Assembly (NCBI GenBank): GCA_003569705.1
Contig: BGOU01000010.1
Span: 1-64,000, forward strand
Source of the DNA: Nitrosarchaeum sp.
GTDB lineage: Archaea > Thermoproteota > Nitrososphaeria > Nitrososphaerales > Nitrosopumilaceae
Length of the DNA: 64,000 bases
Direction of reading: 5' to 3'
The notes beneath the pieces were generated by a model, which had not been told where the DNA came from, made no database searches, and was given only the letters and a program-made list of their open reading frames with translations. Made by a program: the position numbers and the translations under genes. Of this stretch, positions 44,966 to 53,200 are shown piece by piece; the first letter of the stretch is position 1; the number at the start of each line of letters is the position of its first letter.

Positions 44966-46479
44966 ATCTTAAGATATTTTAGAATTTTTTCAACATTTTG
45001 TTTGATTTCTTGATTGTCCTTCAATGTTTCGTGACTTTTTTCCTTTAACTCTTCAAACATTTTTGACTGCTCTGTCTTGCCCTTTCTATGGCTAGACATG
45101 TTTGAAAATACGTTAAGCGTGGATGATATTTTCTTGTAATTCTCCTCAAGTCCTTCGGCATATACTGTATGTTGCTTAGAGTAAGAATCGCTCTTATGAC
45201 CAATAAAATGCTCTGATGCTTTCTCTGAAATTCCATGTTCCAGAAATATTGTTTTTAGCAAATCTCTGCACTCATGTGACCCTAACTTAGTTCGCATTCC
45301 TTTGGTTTCAAATGAATTGATTAATCTAGCTTTGATTGCAAGTTTTGTAAATTTATCTGAAATCCAACGTGGGTTAATTGCTTTACCAAACTTGTTGAGA
45401 AATAATGGTTTTTCTACTGACATTCGCTCTCCTGTTTTGGCAAATCTATAATCTAGATAATCTTGAATTGCTTTTACTGCATCATATTCTAGAAATCCTG
45501 TATGTGAAAAATCTGATTTTAGTCTGGTTAATTTTATTGGAACTGGACACTTGGTTTCAATCTCCCACTTTTGATGATCTTCTGTTCCAAAGTGAGATAC
45601 CATTTGTTCCCATGCATAAAAATTAAAATTCTCAGCTAGAGTTGATGCATCTAATCCTCTGTGCAGTTTAACTAGCATTACTGCTTTTTCAGTAATTGTT
45701 GCACCTCCAAGTGTGATTAAATCTACAAACTCATCTATGCCAAAAGCAATTTCATCTTGGTTATTTGTTGTATCAAACTTGTTTTTGGAATTGAATTTGA
45801 ACTCTAGTGGATAGTCATTTTCTCTAAAGTATGATAGTATTGATGCATGCTTTGATGTGATATACCCTGCTTTGTGTTTTGAGTTGATTGGATCAAGCAA
45901 GTAACTTTTGATTATTTTGATATAGTCTGCTTGATTTGAATTTGGCATTTTGTACAATTCCAACATGTCTTGAACCGTATCAAATGTTACATCCTCATCA
46001 TTCATGCTAAATGTATTACTTTCTAATTTTCTGATGTTTCTACACCTAAAGGATCTTGACTGTAACCATTCATTAAATGCCCATAAATGATACCCATGTG
46101 TTGCTTGTGTTCCATGTAGGATTGTATTGCATTTGATATTTTTGAATTTAGTCGAACTGAGCTGACTAATCCAATATGCAACTGAATCTAGTTTGATAAA
46201 TTCTTCAAAACTAATTGATTTTGATTCCTTTGGTTGCTCTAGTAACATTCCTAGTTTTTTGCCGTCTCTGAGGTATCTGTAGCCCATATTTGCAACATTT
46301 CTGGCATTTGCGCTATTGGTGAATCTAGGCATTTCCTCTTTGACAAATTTTCTTGCCTCAAAAGACTCTCCTTTATGGAGTGAAGAGAGAACTTTTTTAC
46401 ATTGTTCTGTGATCATGCCAGTATGTTCAGAATCAATGTCATCAATCGTCTTGATTACGGTATATGTGGTGTTTCCCAT
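44962..46479 (-). CDS. Tyrosine recombinase (integrase) of the element
   Basis: A 505-residue site-specific recombinase. The C-terminal catalytic part shows GLDASTLAENFNFYAWEQM (near the first Arg region, motif altered), KLGSHECRDLLKTIFLEHG (H-x-x-R), EHFIGHKSDSYSKQHTVYAEG (the GH box and catalytic Tyr). A long N-terminal half would bind core and arm sites. A C-terminal coiled tail (KEKSHETLKDNQEIKQNVEK) follows. It lies 51 bases from attR, the usual place. Intact, so mobilisation may still be possible. Confidence 0.88.
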   Translation of the reverse strand: MGNTTYTVIKTIDDIDSEHTGMITEQCKKVLSSLHKGESFEARKFVKEEMPRFTNSANARNVANMGYRYLRDGKKLGMLLEQPKESKSISFEEFIKLDSVAYWISQLSSTKFKNIKCNTILHGTQATHGYHLWAFNEWLQSRSFRCRNIRKLESNTFSMNDEDVTFDTVQDMLELYKMPNSNQADYIKIIKSYLLDPINSKHKAGYITSKHASILSYFRENDYPLEFKFNSKNKFDTTNNQDEIAFGIDEFVDLITLGGATITEKAVMLVKLHRGLDASTLAENFNFYAWEQMVSHFGTEDHQKWEIETKCPVPIKLTRLKSDFSHTGFLEYDAVKAIQDYLDYRFAKTGERMSVEKPLFLNKFGKAINPRWISDKFTKLAIKARLINSFETKGMRTKLGSHECRDLLKTIFLEHGISEKASEHFIGHKSDSYSKQHTVYAEGLEENYKKISSTLNVFSNMSSHRKGKTEQSKMFEELKEKSHETLKDNQEIKQNVEKILKYLKI

Positions 46480-46501
46480 GATGGAAGTAATACAATCTAC
46501 A

Positions 46502-46514
46502 TACTAAATAAAAC
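46502..46514 (+). promoter_or_regulatory. TATA-like element ahead of mce, supplied by the element
   Basis: TACTAAATAAAAC is about 38 bases from the ATG of mce, inside the right end of the element. Since the insertion cut mce off from the mcmA promoter, a start here would keep it expressed. The match is weak. Confidence 0.35.
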
Positions 46515-46530
46515 CCATGAAATATCTAAA

Positions 46531-46546
46531 CAAAAGAGGTCTTTTA
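46531..46546 (+). repeat. attR: right direct repeat
   Basis: An identical copy of the left repeat, 51 bases from the integrase start codon (46479) and one base from the mce ATG (46548). The next bases, G then ATG, complete the TAG stop that mcmA must have had before insertion. Confidence 0.8.
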
Positions 46547-46547
46547 G

Positions 46548-46943
46548 ATGAAAATTGATCATATTGCAATTGCAGTAACTGATGTAGAGGAATCTGCCAA
46601 AGTTTACCAAGAAGCATTGGGTGTACATAGTGTTGAATTTGAAACAGTTGAATCAGAAGGTGTCAAAATTGCAATCATCCATCTTGAAAATGGAAGAATT
46701 GAATTGATGCAGCCAACAAATGATGCTAGTCCAATTAAAAAATTCCTTGATAAAAAAGGACCCGGCCTTCATCACATGGCTCTGGAAACTGATAATATTG
46801 AAAGTGAGGTTTCAAGAATGGAGGGGTGCGGGATTCAGTTTCTAGGAAAAATTAGACCTGGCTCTGCTGGCACCAAAGTTACGTTCATTCACCCAAAATC
46901 ACTTCATGGAGTTCTTGCCGAACTATGCTCTCATCCCAAATAG
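46548..46943 (+). CDS. mce: Methylmalonyl-CoA epimerase
   Basis: A 131-residue glyoxalase-fold enzyme that turns (S)- into (R)-methylmalonyl-CoA for the mutase. Metal ligands are His in KIDHIAIAVTDVEESAK, Gln/His in GLHHMALETDN and Glu in VLAELCSHPK. Normal length. In N. maritimus epimerase and mutase loci are adjacent (recalled as Nmar_0953 and Nmar_0954). Here a 14-kb element lies between them, ending one base before this ATG. Confidence 0.95.
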   Translation: MKIDHIAIAVTDVEESAKVYQEALGVHSVEFETVESEGVKIAIIHLENGRIELMQPTNDASPIKKFLDKKGPGLHHMALETDNIESEVSRMEGCGIQFLGKIRPGSAGTKVTFIHPKSLHGVLAELCSHPK

Positions 46944-47015
46944 TTATAATTTTTCACCTATCGTTTTACAGAAAACACAGCTAAAGCATAAATCTAAATC
47001 ATTTGATAATATGTT

Positions 47016-48896
47016 ATGAAAATTCGAACTCAATTAATTGTATTTTTTTCAATTATTATAATTTCTTCTATTGGGGTTACTGCATTTTTTGCAATTTCAT
47101 ATACTGAATCCGGCGTAATTGAATCTACATTATCTGATATGCGAACTCATAATGCACGAGTTATGCATGATCTTGACACACTTCATGCAAGAGCTTCAGA
47201 AGATCTTGTTTTTGCCCTTAAAAATCCAAAATTTGTAGAATATTTTGAATTGCCTGAAACTAAAGCAGGTAATGTATATGATGAAAATAACGTCCTTCAA
47301 TTTACTGAAAATCAAAGAAAACTACAACAAGATTTAGAACATTGGATATATAATTTTCAAAATAAATTTTCTGTTGATGAAACTTGTCTTATAGATACGT
47401 CGGGTCAAGAACATGCTCGATTAGTTTTGACAAAAATTGAATCTGATGAAAATCTTTCACCTAGTGAATCATCTGCTCCATTTTTTGAGTCTTCATTTAT
47501 AAAAAAACATGATGAAGTTCATGTCCAATACCCATACGTTTCACCTGATACAAATAGATGGGTTATTGCATATGCGTCTCCGATAGAATTGGGTAATGGA
47601 CAAAAAGCGGCCATATTTCATTTTGAAATGCCATTGTCTGTTTTTCAAAAATTCTTAGAGACTGATGATGGACGATTCTATGTGGTAGATCCTGCAGAAT
47701 ATATTATTGCAGATTCTGGAGGATCTGTTTCGGGTGATACAATTAGTTTTATTCCTGAAAAACAATTTCCACAATTCCAGTCGGTATTTGCATCATCTGA
47801 TTCTAATATGTTAGGCGAAATGTTTTCTCATGATTCTGGCGATGGATCTTATTTTGTAAATGGGGAAAAACACTATTATGTTTATGAAAAACTATCTACA
47901 TTTGGCTGGGTTCTAGTTCATGAGAAGCCAATTTCCATGATTCTTGTAGGAAACGGTAATGTTGCTAATCTCGTTAACACAATTATCATAGTTGCATCTA
48001 TTATTTCTATAATTGGATTTTTTGGTGTAATTCTAATATCTTCAAGAATATCCAAGCCAATTACTCTACTAGCAACCAAAATTTTAACTGAAAATCCAGA
48101 AAGATTAGAAGAATTAACATCTTCGAATCATGAAATTGGACAAATAGCCCATTCTGTAAACGACATGATTAAAAAAATCAATAAATACCAAGAAATTAAT
48201 CTTCAAAATCAAGAACTGATAATTCAAAAGCAACAACTAGAAAGACTGGCAACAATTGGTGAAAACGCATCAAAATTGACTCACAATATACGAAATCCTC
48301 TTGCTGTCATAAAAACAACCACTGAATTACTCAAATTATCTGGAAAGGAATCATTTGATGAACCTACGATGCGTAGAATAAACAGAATTATATCTGCAAC
48401 CGAAAACCTGGAAAAACAAATTCAAGATGTTCTGACTTATGTTCGTAACAAACCCCTCGATCTACAGAATGTCTCATTGGATAAATTACTGGCTATGGCA
48501 TTAGAAAACATTGACGTTCCTGAAAATATTAAAATCATTTCATTATCTACTAATCATACAATTCAATGTGATTTTGATAAATTACAAATTGTTTTGATGA
48601 ATCTAATTACTAATTCAATTGAAGCATTATCTGGTAAAGGAACAATTACGATAAATTCTGATTTAACTACTAATACAAACATTATTGAAATAATCGATGA
48701 TGGTCCTGGAATTGCACCTGATAATCTTACAAAAGTTTTTGACTCTTTGTTTACTACAAAATCTTCTGGCACTGGTTTAGGATTATCTTATTGTAAATCT
48801 ATAGTTGAACAACATGGTGGATCAATTACAATTGCTACAAATCCAACAAAATTCATAATATCACTACCCCGCCAAGTAATTTCAAAGAATATCTAG
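47016..48896 (+). CDS. Membrane sensor histidine kinase
   Basis: A 626-residue kinase. TM1 is residues 7-28 (IVFFSIIIISSIGVTAFFAI), then an extracytoplasmic sensor of about 280 residues (dCache-like, with FYVVDPAEYIIADSGG). TM2 follows near 310-335 (IIIVASIISIIGFFGVILIS), HAMP (SKPITLLATKILTEN), and HisKA with phospho-His in NASKLTHNIRNPLAVIKTTT. The ATPase has NLITNSIEALSGKG (N box), IDDGPGIAPDNL (G1) and SSGTGLGLSYCKSIV (G2). No receiver domain and no response regulator lie nearby, so the partner is elsewhere. The signal is unknown. Confidence 0.93.
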   Translation: MKIRTQLIVFFSIIIISSIGVTAFFAISYTESGVIESTLSDMRTHNARVMHDLDTLHARASEDLVFALKNPKFVEYFELPETKAGNVYDENNVLQFTENQRKLQQDLEHWIYNFQNKFSVDETCLIDTSGQEHARLVLTKIESDENLSPSESSAPFFESSFIKKHDEVHVQYPYVSPDTNRWVIAYASPIELGNGQKAAIFHFEMPLSVFQKFLETDDGRFYVVDPAEYIIADSGGSVSGDTISFIPEKQFPQFQSVFASSDSNMLGEMFSHDSGDGSYFVNGEKHYYVYEKLSTFGWVLVHEKPISMILVGNGNVANLVNTIIIVASIISIIGFFGVILISSRISKPITLLATKILTENPERLEELTSSNHEIGQIAHSVNDMIKKINKYQEINLQNQELIIQKQQLERLATIGENASKLTHNIRNPLAVIKTTTELLKLSGKESFDEPTMRRINRIISATENLEKQIQDVLTYVRNKPLDLQNVSLDKLLAMALENIDVPENIKIISLSTNHTIQCDFDKLQIVLMNLITNSIEALSGKGTITINSDLTTNTNIIEIIDDGPGIAPDNLTKVFDSLFTTKSSGTGLGLSYCKSIVEQHGGSITIATNPTKFIISLPRQVISKNI

Positions 48897-48920
48897 ATAA
48901 TGATAATTTTTAAAATCTAA

Positions 48921-49478
48921 TTATTCCATCATCTTTAATGTATCTGATGCAGTGATGATGCCTATGATCTTTGATTTTTTTGAAACTAGAATACATTTTG
49001 AATATCTGATTAACGGAACAAGAACATTTGCAGGAGTATCATAATCAACAATTGGTGGTACTGGCTCCATAGTATCTGCCAATTTTGCATTTTTTAATTC
49101 AGATTCTCCTACATCTGCAAGATGTTTGACAATTCCATCTTCTGATATTACTCCTACAAGTTCCTGCCCATTAAAAATAGGAATTTGACTAATTGATGAC
49201 TCGTGCATTTTTTTTATTGCATCATGTAGCGTGTTGCTAGGCTTTAGCTTTACAACGTCTTTGCTACAGAAATCTCCTGCTTTGTGAGATGATGATTTAC
49301 CCTCAAGACTTGCAAGACTGTCAAAGACTCTTTTAGCAGTCTCGTAACTTGGTTGACTTCTGCCTGATTCTATTTGGTTTATCATTGAAGTGCTAACTCC
49401 TGTCATAGTGGCAAGTTTTTTTTGTGTAATGCCCACTTTCAGTCTTATTTGTTTGATGGAATCAATTCTTGGTAGCAA
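48921..49478 (-). CDS. XRE-type HTH regulator with CBS pair
   Basis: A 185-residue protein. Residues 8-60 form an XRE helix-turn-helix (GITQKKLATMTGVSTSMINQ, IESGRSQPSYETAKRVFDSL). Residues 70-185 form two CBS motifs (LHDAIKKMHESSISQIPIFN, ELVGVISEDGIVKHL; CILVSKKSKIIGIITASDTL), which bind adenosine ligands. This looks like an energy-sensing transcription factor, and ppdK reads in the same direction just upstream (48 bases), a candidate target because AMP and PPi are products or substrates there (inference). Confidence 0.88.
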   Translation of the reverse strand: MLPRIDSIKQIRLKVGITQKKLATMTGVSTSMINQIESGRSQPSYETAKRVFDSLASLEGKSSSHKAGDFCSKDVVKLKPSNTLHDAIKKMHESSISQIPIFNGQELVGVISEDGIVKHLADVGESELKNAKLADTMEPVPPIVDYDTPANVLVPLIRYSKCILVSKKSKIIGIITASDTLKMME

Positions 49479-49525
49479 TGTGCATTGTTGTATATCTAAC
49501 TAGTTTTAAAATGTGCTTTGTGTGA

Positions 49526-52300
49526 TTATTTTCTTTTAGATTTACTCTTTATTGCAGATTTCTTTACTTGTTTTCTTGCATCTTTCTTTACTGGCTTTCT
49601 CGTAGATCTCTTTACTGGTTTTCTTACAGACTTTACTGGCTTTCTCATCGATTTCTTTGGTTGCTCAATTGCTGCTTGTGCTGCTGCTATTATTGCAATT
49701 GGTATTCTATGTGGTGATGCACTGACATAACTTAGATTTTCGTTATGACAAAATTTGATTGAATTAGGATCTCCCCCATGTTCTCCACAAATTCCAATTT
49801 CCATATTTGGTTTTATTTCTCGCCCAGCTGCAATTCCAATCTTCATTAGACTTCCAACCCCGTTTACATCAATTGATTGGAATGGATTTCGCTCAAGAAT
49901 TTCTTTATCCATATATTCTGGAAGGAATTTTCCTTCTACGTCTTCACGGCTAAAACTAAATGTTCCCTGTGTAAGATCATTTGTACCAAAGCTAAAAAAT
50001 TCTGCAGTACTTGCAAGTTCATTTGCAGTCAAAGCAGCTCTTACCACTTCAATCATTGTTCCAAAGTTAATTTTTAATTTCATGTTGTGTTTTAACTCCA
50101 TTTCTTTTTTGATAATATCGTAGATTTTTTTAATGTGATTCAATTCAGTGATACTGCTTATCTGTGGAATCATGATTTGTGGATGTGCGTCTACTTTATT
50201 TTTAGCCAATTCAGCTGCTGCTTCAAACACTGCTCTGATTTGCATTTCATAAATTTCTGGATGTGTGATTCCCACTCTGACTCCCCTGTGTCCCATCATT
50301 GGATTGATTTCTGCTAATTCTTTTGCTCTTTTTAGTAAAATTTTTGCTTTCTCTAATTCTCCTGTCTCGTTTCTTTGTTCTAGCTTGTAAATTTTTTCAG
50401 CCAACTCTGCTGGATTTGGTAAAAACTCATGTAATGGTGGATCCAATAATCTAATGGTTACTGCATATCCTTCCATCGCTTTTAAAATTTCAATGAAATC
50501 ACTTTTTTGTAACTCTCCTAGTTTAGTTAGAACTTTTTTTCGCTCTTCAATGTTTTCTGCCATGATCATTTCTACAAACAATCCTATTCTGTCACTTCCA
50601 TTGAACATTCTTTCTGTTCTACAAAGACCAATTCCTTGCCCTCCAAATTCTCTTGCTAGTCTTGCACCTTCTGGAGTGTCTGCATTTGCTCTTATTCCAA
50701 TCTGCTTGACTTTTTGTGCCCATTCTAGAATTGTCTTGAAATCTTCTGTGATTTTTGGCTCTATTGTTGGAATCTCTCCAAGATAAACTGAACCTGTACT
50801 ACCATCAATTGTAATTGGATCTCCTTCGTGTATTATTTTTTCATCAACACTGCACTGTTTGTTATTATAATCAATCCTCAAATCAGAGCAGCCAACGATG
50901 CATGGTTTACCCATACCTCTTGCAACAACTGCAGCGTGTGATGTTTTTCCACCCCTGCTGGTTAGAATTCCAACTGACTCAAAGAACGCAGGAACATCTT
51001 CTGGCTTTGTCTCTTCTCTAATTAGAATGACCTTAACTCCATTTTCTCCCATGACTGTTGCCCTTTTTACATCAAGTACAGCTATGCCGCTTGCTGCACC
51101 TGGCGATGCTGCAATTCCTTTTACTAGTAGAGTATGATTTTTGATAGATTTTGAATCAATTGTTCTGTGAAGTAATTGTTCTAGTTGTTCTGCATGCAGT
51201 CTTGTTAGTGCTCTGTTTTTATCAATTAATTTTTCATTAAACATATCTACTGATGTCTTTACCATTCCAACTGCATTCATCTTTGCATTTCTTGTTTGTA
51301 ACAAATAAAATTCACCTTGCTCAATTGTAAACTCTATATCTTGAGGTTCTTTGTAGTGTTTTTCTAATCTTTCACATGTTTGTGCTAATTGTTCATATGA
51401 TTTTGGCATCTCTATTTTCATCTCATCTACAGGTTTTCCTGTTCTTACTCCTGCAACTACATCTTCTCCTTGTGCATTTACTAGGTATTCTCCAAAAATA
51501 TGTCTTGTTCCATCTCCAGGATTTCTTGTAAAAACTACTCCTGTGGCACTGTCAGTTCCCATATTTCCAAATACCATTGAAACTACATTTACTGCAGTAC
51601 CCTCTGCAATATCTTTTGTAATGTTGTTTCTCTCTCTGTATATGATTGCTCTTTCTCCCATCCAACTTCCAAATACAGCTTTGATTGCTAACTCTAATTG
51701 CTCAGATGGATCAGATGGAAATTTTATACCTGTGTGTTTTTCACAAATCTTTTTGTATTCTGAAACAACTGTTTTTAGAGATTTTTCATTTAATGCACTG
51801 TCTGCTTGTACATCTTGGTTTATCTTTGCATTTTCTAAAACCTCGTCAAATTTCTTATCATCAACACCAAATACTACTTTGCCAAATAGTTGGACAAATC
51901 TCCTGTATGAATCCCATGCAAATCTTGGGTTGTTGCTTTTCTTTGCAAGACCCTCTACTGTGTCATCGTTTAATCCTAAATTCAATATGGTATCCATCAT
52001 TCCAGGCATGGATATTGCAGCCCCTGATCTTACTGATACTAGTAATGGATTTTCTTTAGAATTCCATTTCTTTCCTGTCCTTTTTTCAATTTTTGCAATA
52101 TTCTTTTTTACTTCTGGAATCAGTGTTTTTGGTAGTTTTTTGTTATTCTCATAATATTTTTTACAAACTTCTGTAGTAATTGTAAATCCAGGAGGTACAG
52201 GCAATTTGAGTTTGGTCATTTCGCAAAGCCCAGCTCCTTTTCCTCCTAGGAGTTTTTTGTTTTTTCCGTCTCCTTCATCATAAAAGTAAACTTGCTTCAT
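49526..52300 (-). CDS. ppdK: Pyruvate, phosphate dikinase with extra basic tail
   Basis: A 924-residue enzyme interconverting pyruvate + ATP + Pi with PEP + AMP + PPi, the gluconeogenic entry from the carbon cycle. The N-terminal ATP-grasp has GGKGAGLCEMTKL and VRSGAAISMPGMMDTILNLG. The phosphohistidine domain has TSRGGKTSHAAVVARGMGK. The C-terminal PEP barrel has FGTNDLTQGTFSFSREDVEG, IGICGEHGGDPNSIKFCH and the catalytic Cys in that loop. Residues about 880-924 are added: four or five (S/T)xRKPVK-type units, very rich in Lys and Arg. That tail is not part of the enzyme fold. Confidence 0.96.
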   Translation of the reverse strand: MKQVYFYDEGDGKNKKLLGGKGAGLCEMTKLKLPVPPGFTITTEVCKKYYENNKKLPKTLIPEVKKNIAKIEKRTGKKWNSKENPLLVSVRSGAAISMPGMMDTILNLGLNDDTVEGLAKKSNNPRFAWDSYRRFVQLFGKVVFGVDDKKFDEVLENAKINQDVQADSALNEKSLKTVVSEYKKICEKHTGIKFPSDPSEQLELAIKAVFGSWMGERAIIYRERNNITKDIAEGTAVNVVSMVFGNMGTDSATGVVFTRNPGDGTRHIFGEYLVNAQGEDVVAGVRTGKPVDEMKIEMPKSYEQLAQTCERLEKHYKEPQDIEFTIEQGEFYLLQTRNAKMNAVGMVKTSVDMFNEKLIDKNRALTRLHAEQLEQLLHRTIDSKSIKNHTLLVKGIAASPGAASGIAVLDVKRATVMGENGVKVILIREETKPEDVPAFFESVGILTSRGGKTSHAAVVARGMGKPCIVGCSDLRIDYNNKQCSVDEKIIHEGDPITIDGSTGSVYLGEIPTIEPKITEDFKTILEWAQKVKQIGIRANADTPEGARLAREFGGQGIGLCRTERMFNGSDRIGLFVEMIMAENIEERKKVLTKLGELQKSDFIEILKAMEGYAVTIRLLDPPLHEFLPNPAELAEKIYKLEQRNETGELEKAKILLKRAKELAEINPMMGHRGVRVGITHPEIYEMQIRAVFEAAAELAKNKVDAHPQIMIPQISSITELNHIKKIYDIIKKEMELKHNMKLKINFGTMIEVVRAALTANELASTAEFFSFGTNDLTQGTFSFSREDVEGKFLPEYMDKEILERNPFQSIDVNGVGSLMKIGIAAGREIKPNMEIGICGEHGGDPNSIKFCHNENLSYVSASPHRIPIAIIAAAQAAIEQPKKSMRKPVKSVRKPVKRSTRKPVKKDARKQVKKSAIKSKSKRK

Positions 52301-52503
52301 TTTTACCTAGGTTATCAAATCAAAATCAGGGGTTTTTAAAGTATTGCCTTTACTCTAACCTTGTATGCAATTTTTTCCTATCTGACAATATCTTATACTA
52401 CACTTACAATCTCACGAATAATTATTGTTTCTAAACTCTTTTATTTTCTAATTCTTAAATTAATGGACAATTTAGATTTCCAAGCAAGTTAATTGAATAA
52501 AAA
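52301..52503. other. Intergenic region upstream of ppdK
   Basis: No gene was seen. It should contain the ppdK promoter on the minus strand. Confidence 0.4.
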
Positions 52504-52645
52504 ATGATTAATCCTGTAGTGTATTTAGATTGCAAAAAAGAGCCTGAAATAGTGACCTTTAGAAATTGCGTCCATTATGATGAAGAAATGTGATATCTTT
52601 AACAGACGTGTTTGTTTTGATAAATGCACTCTAGAAACTTTCTAG
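52504..52645 (+). pseudogene. Cys-rich small protein, frameshifted
   Basis: ATG 52504 opens MINPVVYLDCKKEPEIVTFR, NCVHYDEE and stops at 52591. Skipping one A near 52586-52588 leads into CDIFNRRVCFDKCTLETF and a stop at 52643-52645, about 46 residues with five cysteines (spaced like a zinc or iron-sulfur site). The fit of the two halves is good, but the piece is short and no homologue can be named. A gap of about 180 bases to 52828 shows nothing else. Confidence 0.35.
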
Positions 52646-52827
52646 TCAAAACCGTCATCATATATTGAATTATCTAACGCTGGATCTAAGATATGTAAGT
52701 GATACAGTATGTTTTTTCTATGTGTAATTTTGGATCCTTTTTTCACAAAAACGTTTCTCATTTTCAGATAAAAAGACGATGGATGATTTCTACGTATACA
52801 CAATATCTTCTGGATAAACATGGGGTA

Positions 52828-53109
52828 CTATAGTTCCAATCCAAAGGATTCAGCAATACTTGAGAATTTCAAATAAGATTCTAGATACTGTCTTCCTTTT
52901 TCAGTTATTACAAATGTATTTTTGCCATCAAATTCTATTTTATTAATTAATCCAGAACCTGTTAAATTTTCCAAAAATTTTGATAGTCTAGAATGTGATA
53001 AATTTACCTTTGTTAATAGTCGTGTTGTCTTTATTCCTTCTTGTCCAGAGTCGTTTGTAGCACTAAGAAGATCAGATATTATCTGCATACTTGTTCTGTA
53101 GATTATCAT
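52828..53109 (-). CDS. Winged-helix transcriptional regulator
   Basis: A 93-residue single-domain winged helix: MQIISDLLSATNDSGQEGIK, TTRLLTKVNLSHSRLSKFLE (recognition helix), NLTGSGLINKIEFDGKNTFV (wing) and ITEKGRQYLESYLKF. Many such small regulators exist in this group. It is divergent from the second phasin gene. A perfect palindrome (53132-53153) covers its own promoter region at leaderless distance, so it is probably autoregulated and may control the phasin. Confidence 0.8.
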   Translation of the reverse strand: MIIYRTSMQIISDLLSATNDSGQEGIKTTRLLTKVNLSHSRLSKFLENLTGSGLINKIEFDGKNTFVITEKGRQYLESYLKFSSIAESFGLEL

Positions 53110-53131
53110 GTGGAATCACGTTTTTTCTTAC

Positions 53132-53153
53132 TTATAACTATTGGTAGTTATAA
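53132..53153. promoter_or_regulatory. Perfect inverted repeat between regulator and phasin 2
   Basis: Arms TTATAACTA (53132-53140) and TAGTTATAA (53145-53153) are exact reverse complements around TTGG. The left arm, read on the minus strand, doubles as a TATA-like TTATAA 27 bases before the regulator's start codon, so binding would shut off the regulator. A winged-helix dimer site of this length is typical. Confidence 0.6.
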
Positions 53154-53160
53154 CAAACTA

Positions 53161-53200
53161 TTACCATTTACTACCATTCATTACCATTTATTACCAATGT
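53161..53200 (+). promoter_or_regulatory. Four 10-bp tandem repeats before the phasin 2 TATA box
   Basis: TTACCATTTA, CTACCATTCA, TTACCATTTA and TTACCAATGT follow one another exactly. A 10-bp period puts each TACCA on the same face of the helix, fitting cooperative binding of an activator or repressor. The last unit contains ATTACCAATG, shared with the operator at 5088-5097. Confidence 0.65.

Larger units (their letters stand above)
32434..46546. mobile_element. 14.1-kb integrative element inserted between mcmA and mce
   Basis: The same 16 bases, CAAAAGAGGTCTTTTA, lie at 32434-32449 (3' end of mcmA) and 46531-46546 (one base before mce). Between them are a tyrosine recombinase next to the right repeat, a primase-like protein, a P-loop ATPase, an HTH protein, small zinc-finger proteins and large surface proteins. 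None of these belong to the flanking carbon-fixation genes. The insertion preserves the mcmA reading frame, as expected for integration into a gene's 3' end. Removing it would restore GTC TTT TAG then ATG, a tight operon. No capsid or secretion genes were seen, so an integrated plasmid-like element is more likely than a virus. Confidence 0.85.

Noticed and set aside
51543-52154. Open frame of 203 residues on the + strand
   Set aside because: Antisense to ppdK, whose reading frame is certain. The composition (Phe, Ser, Leu) is typical of a shadow frame.
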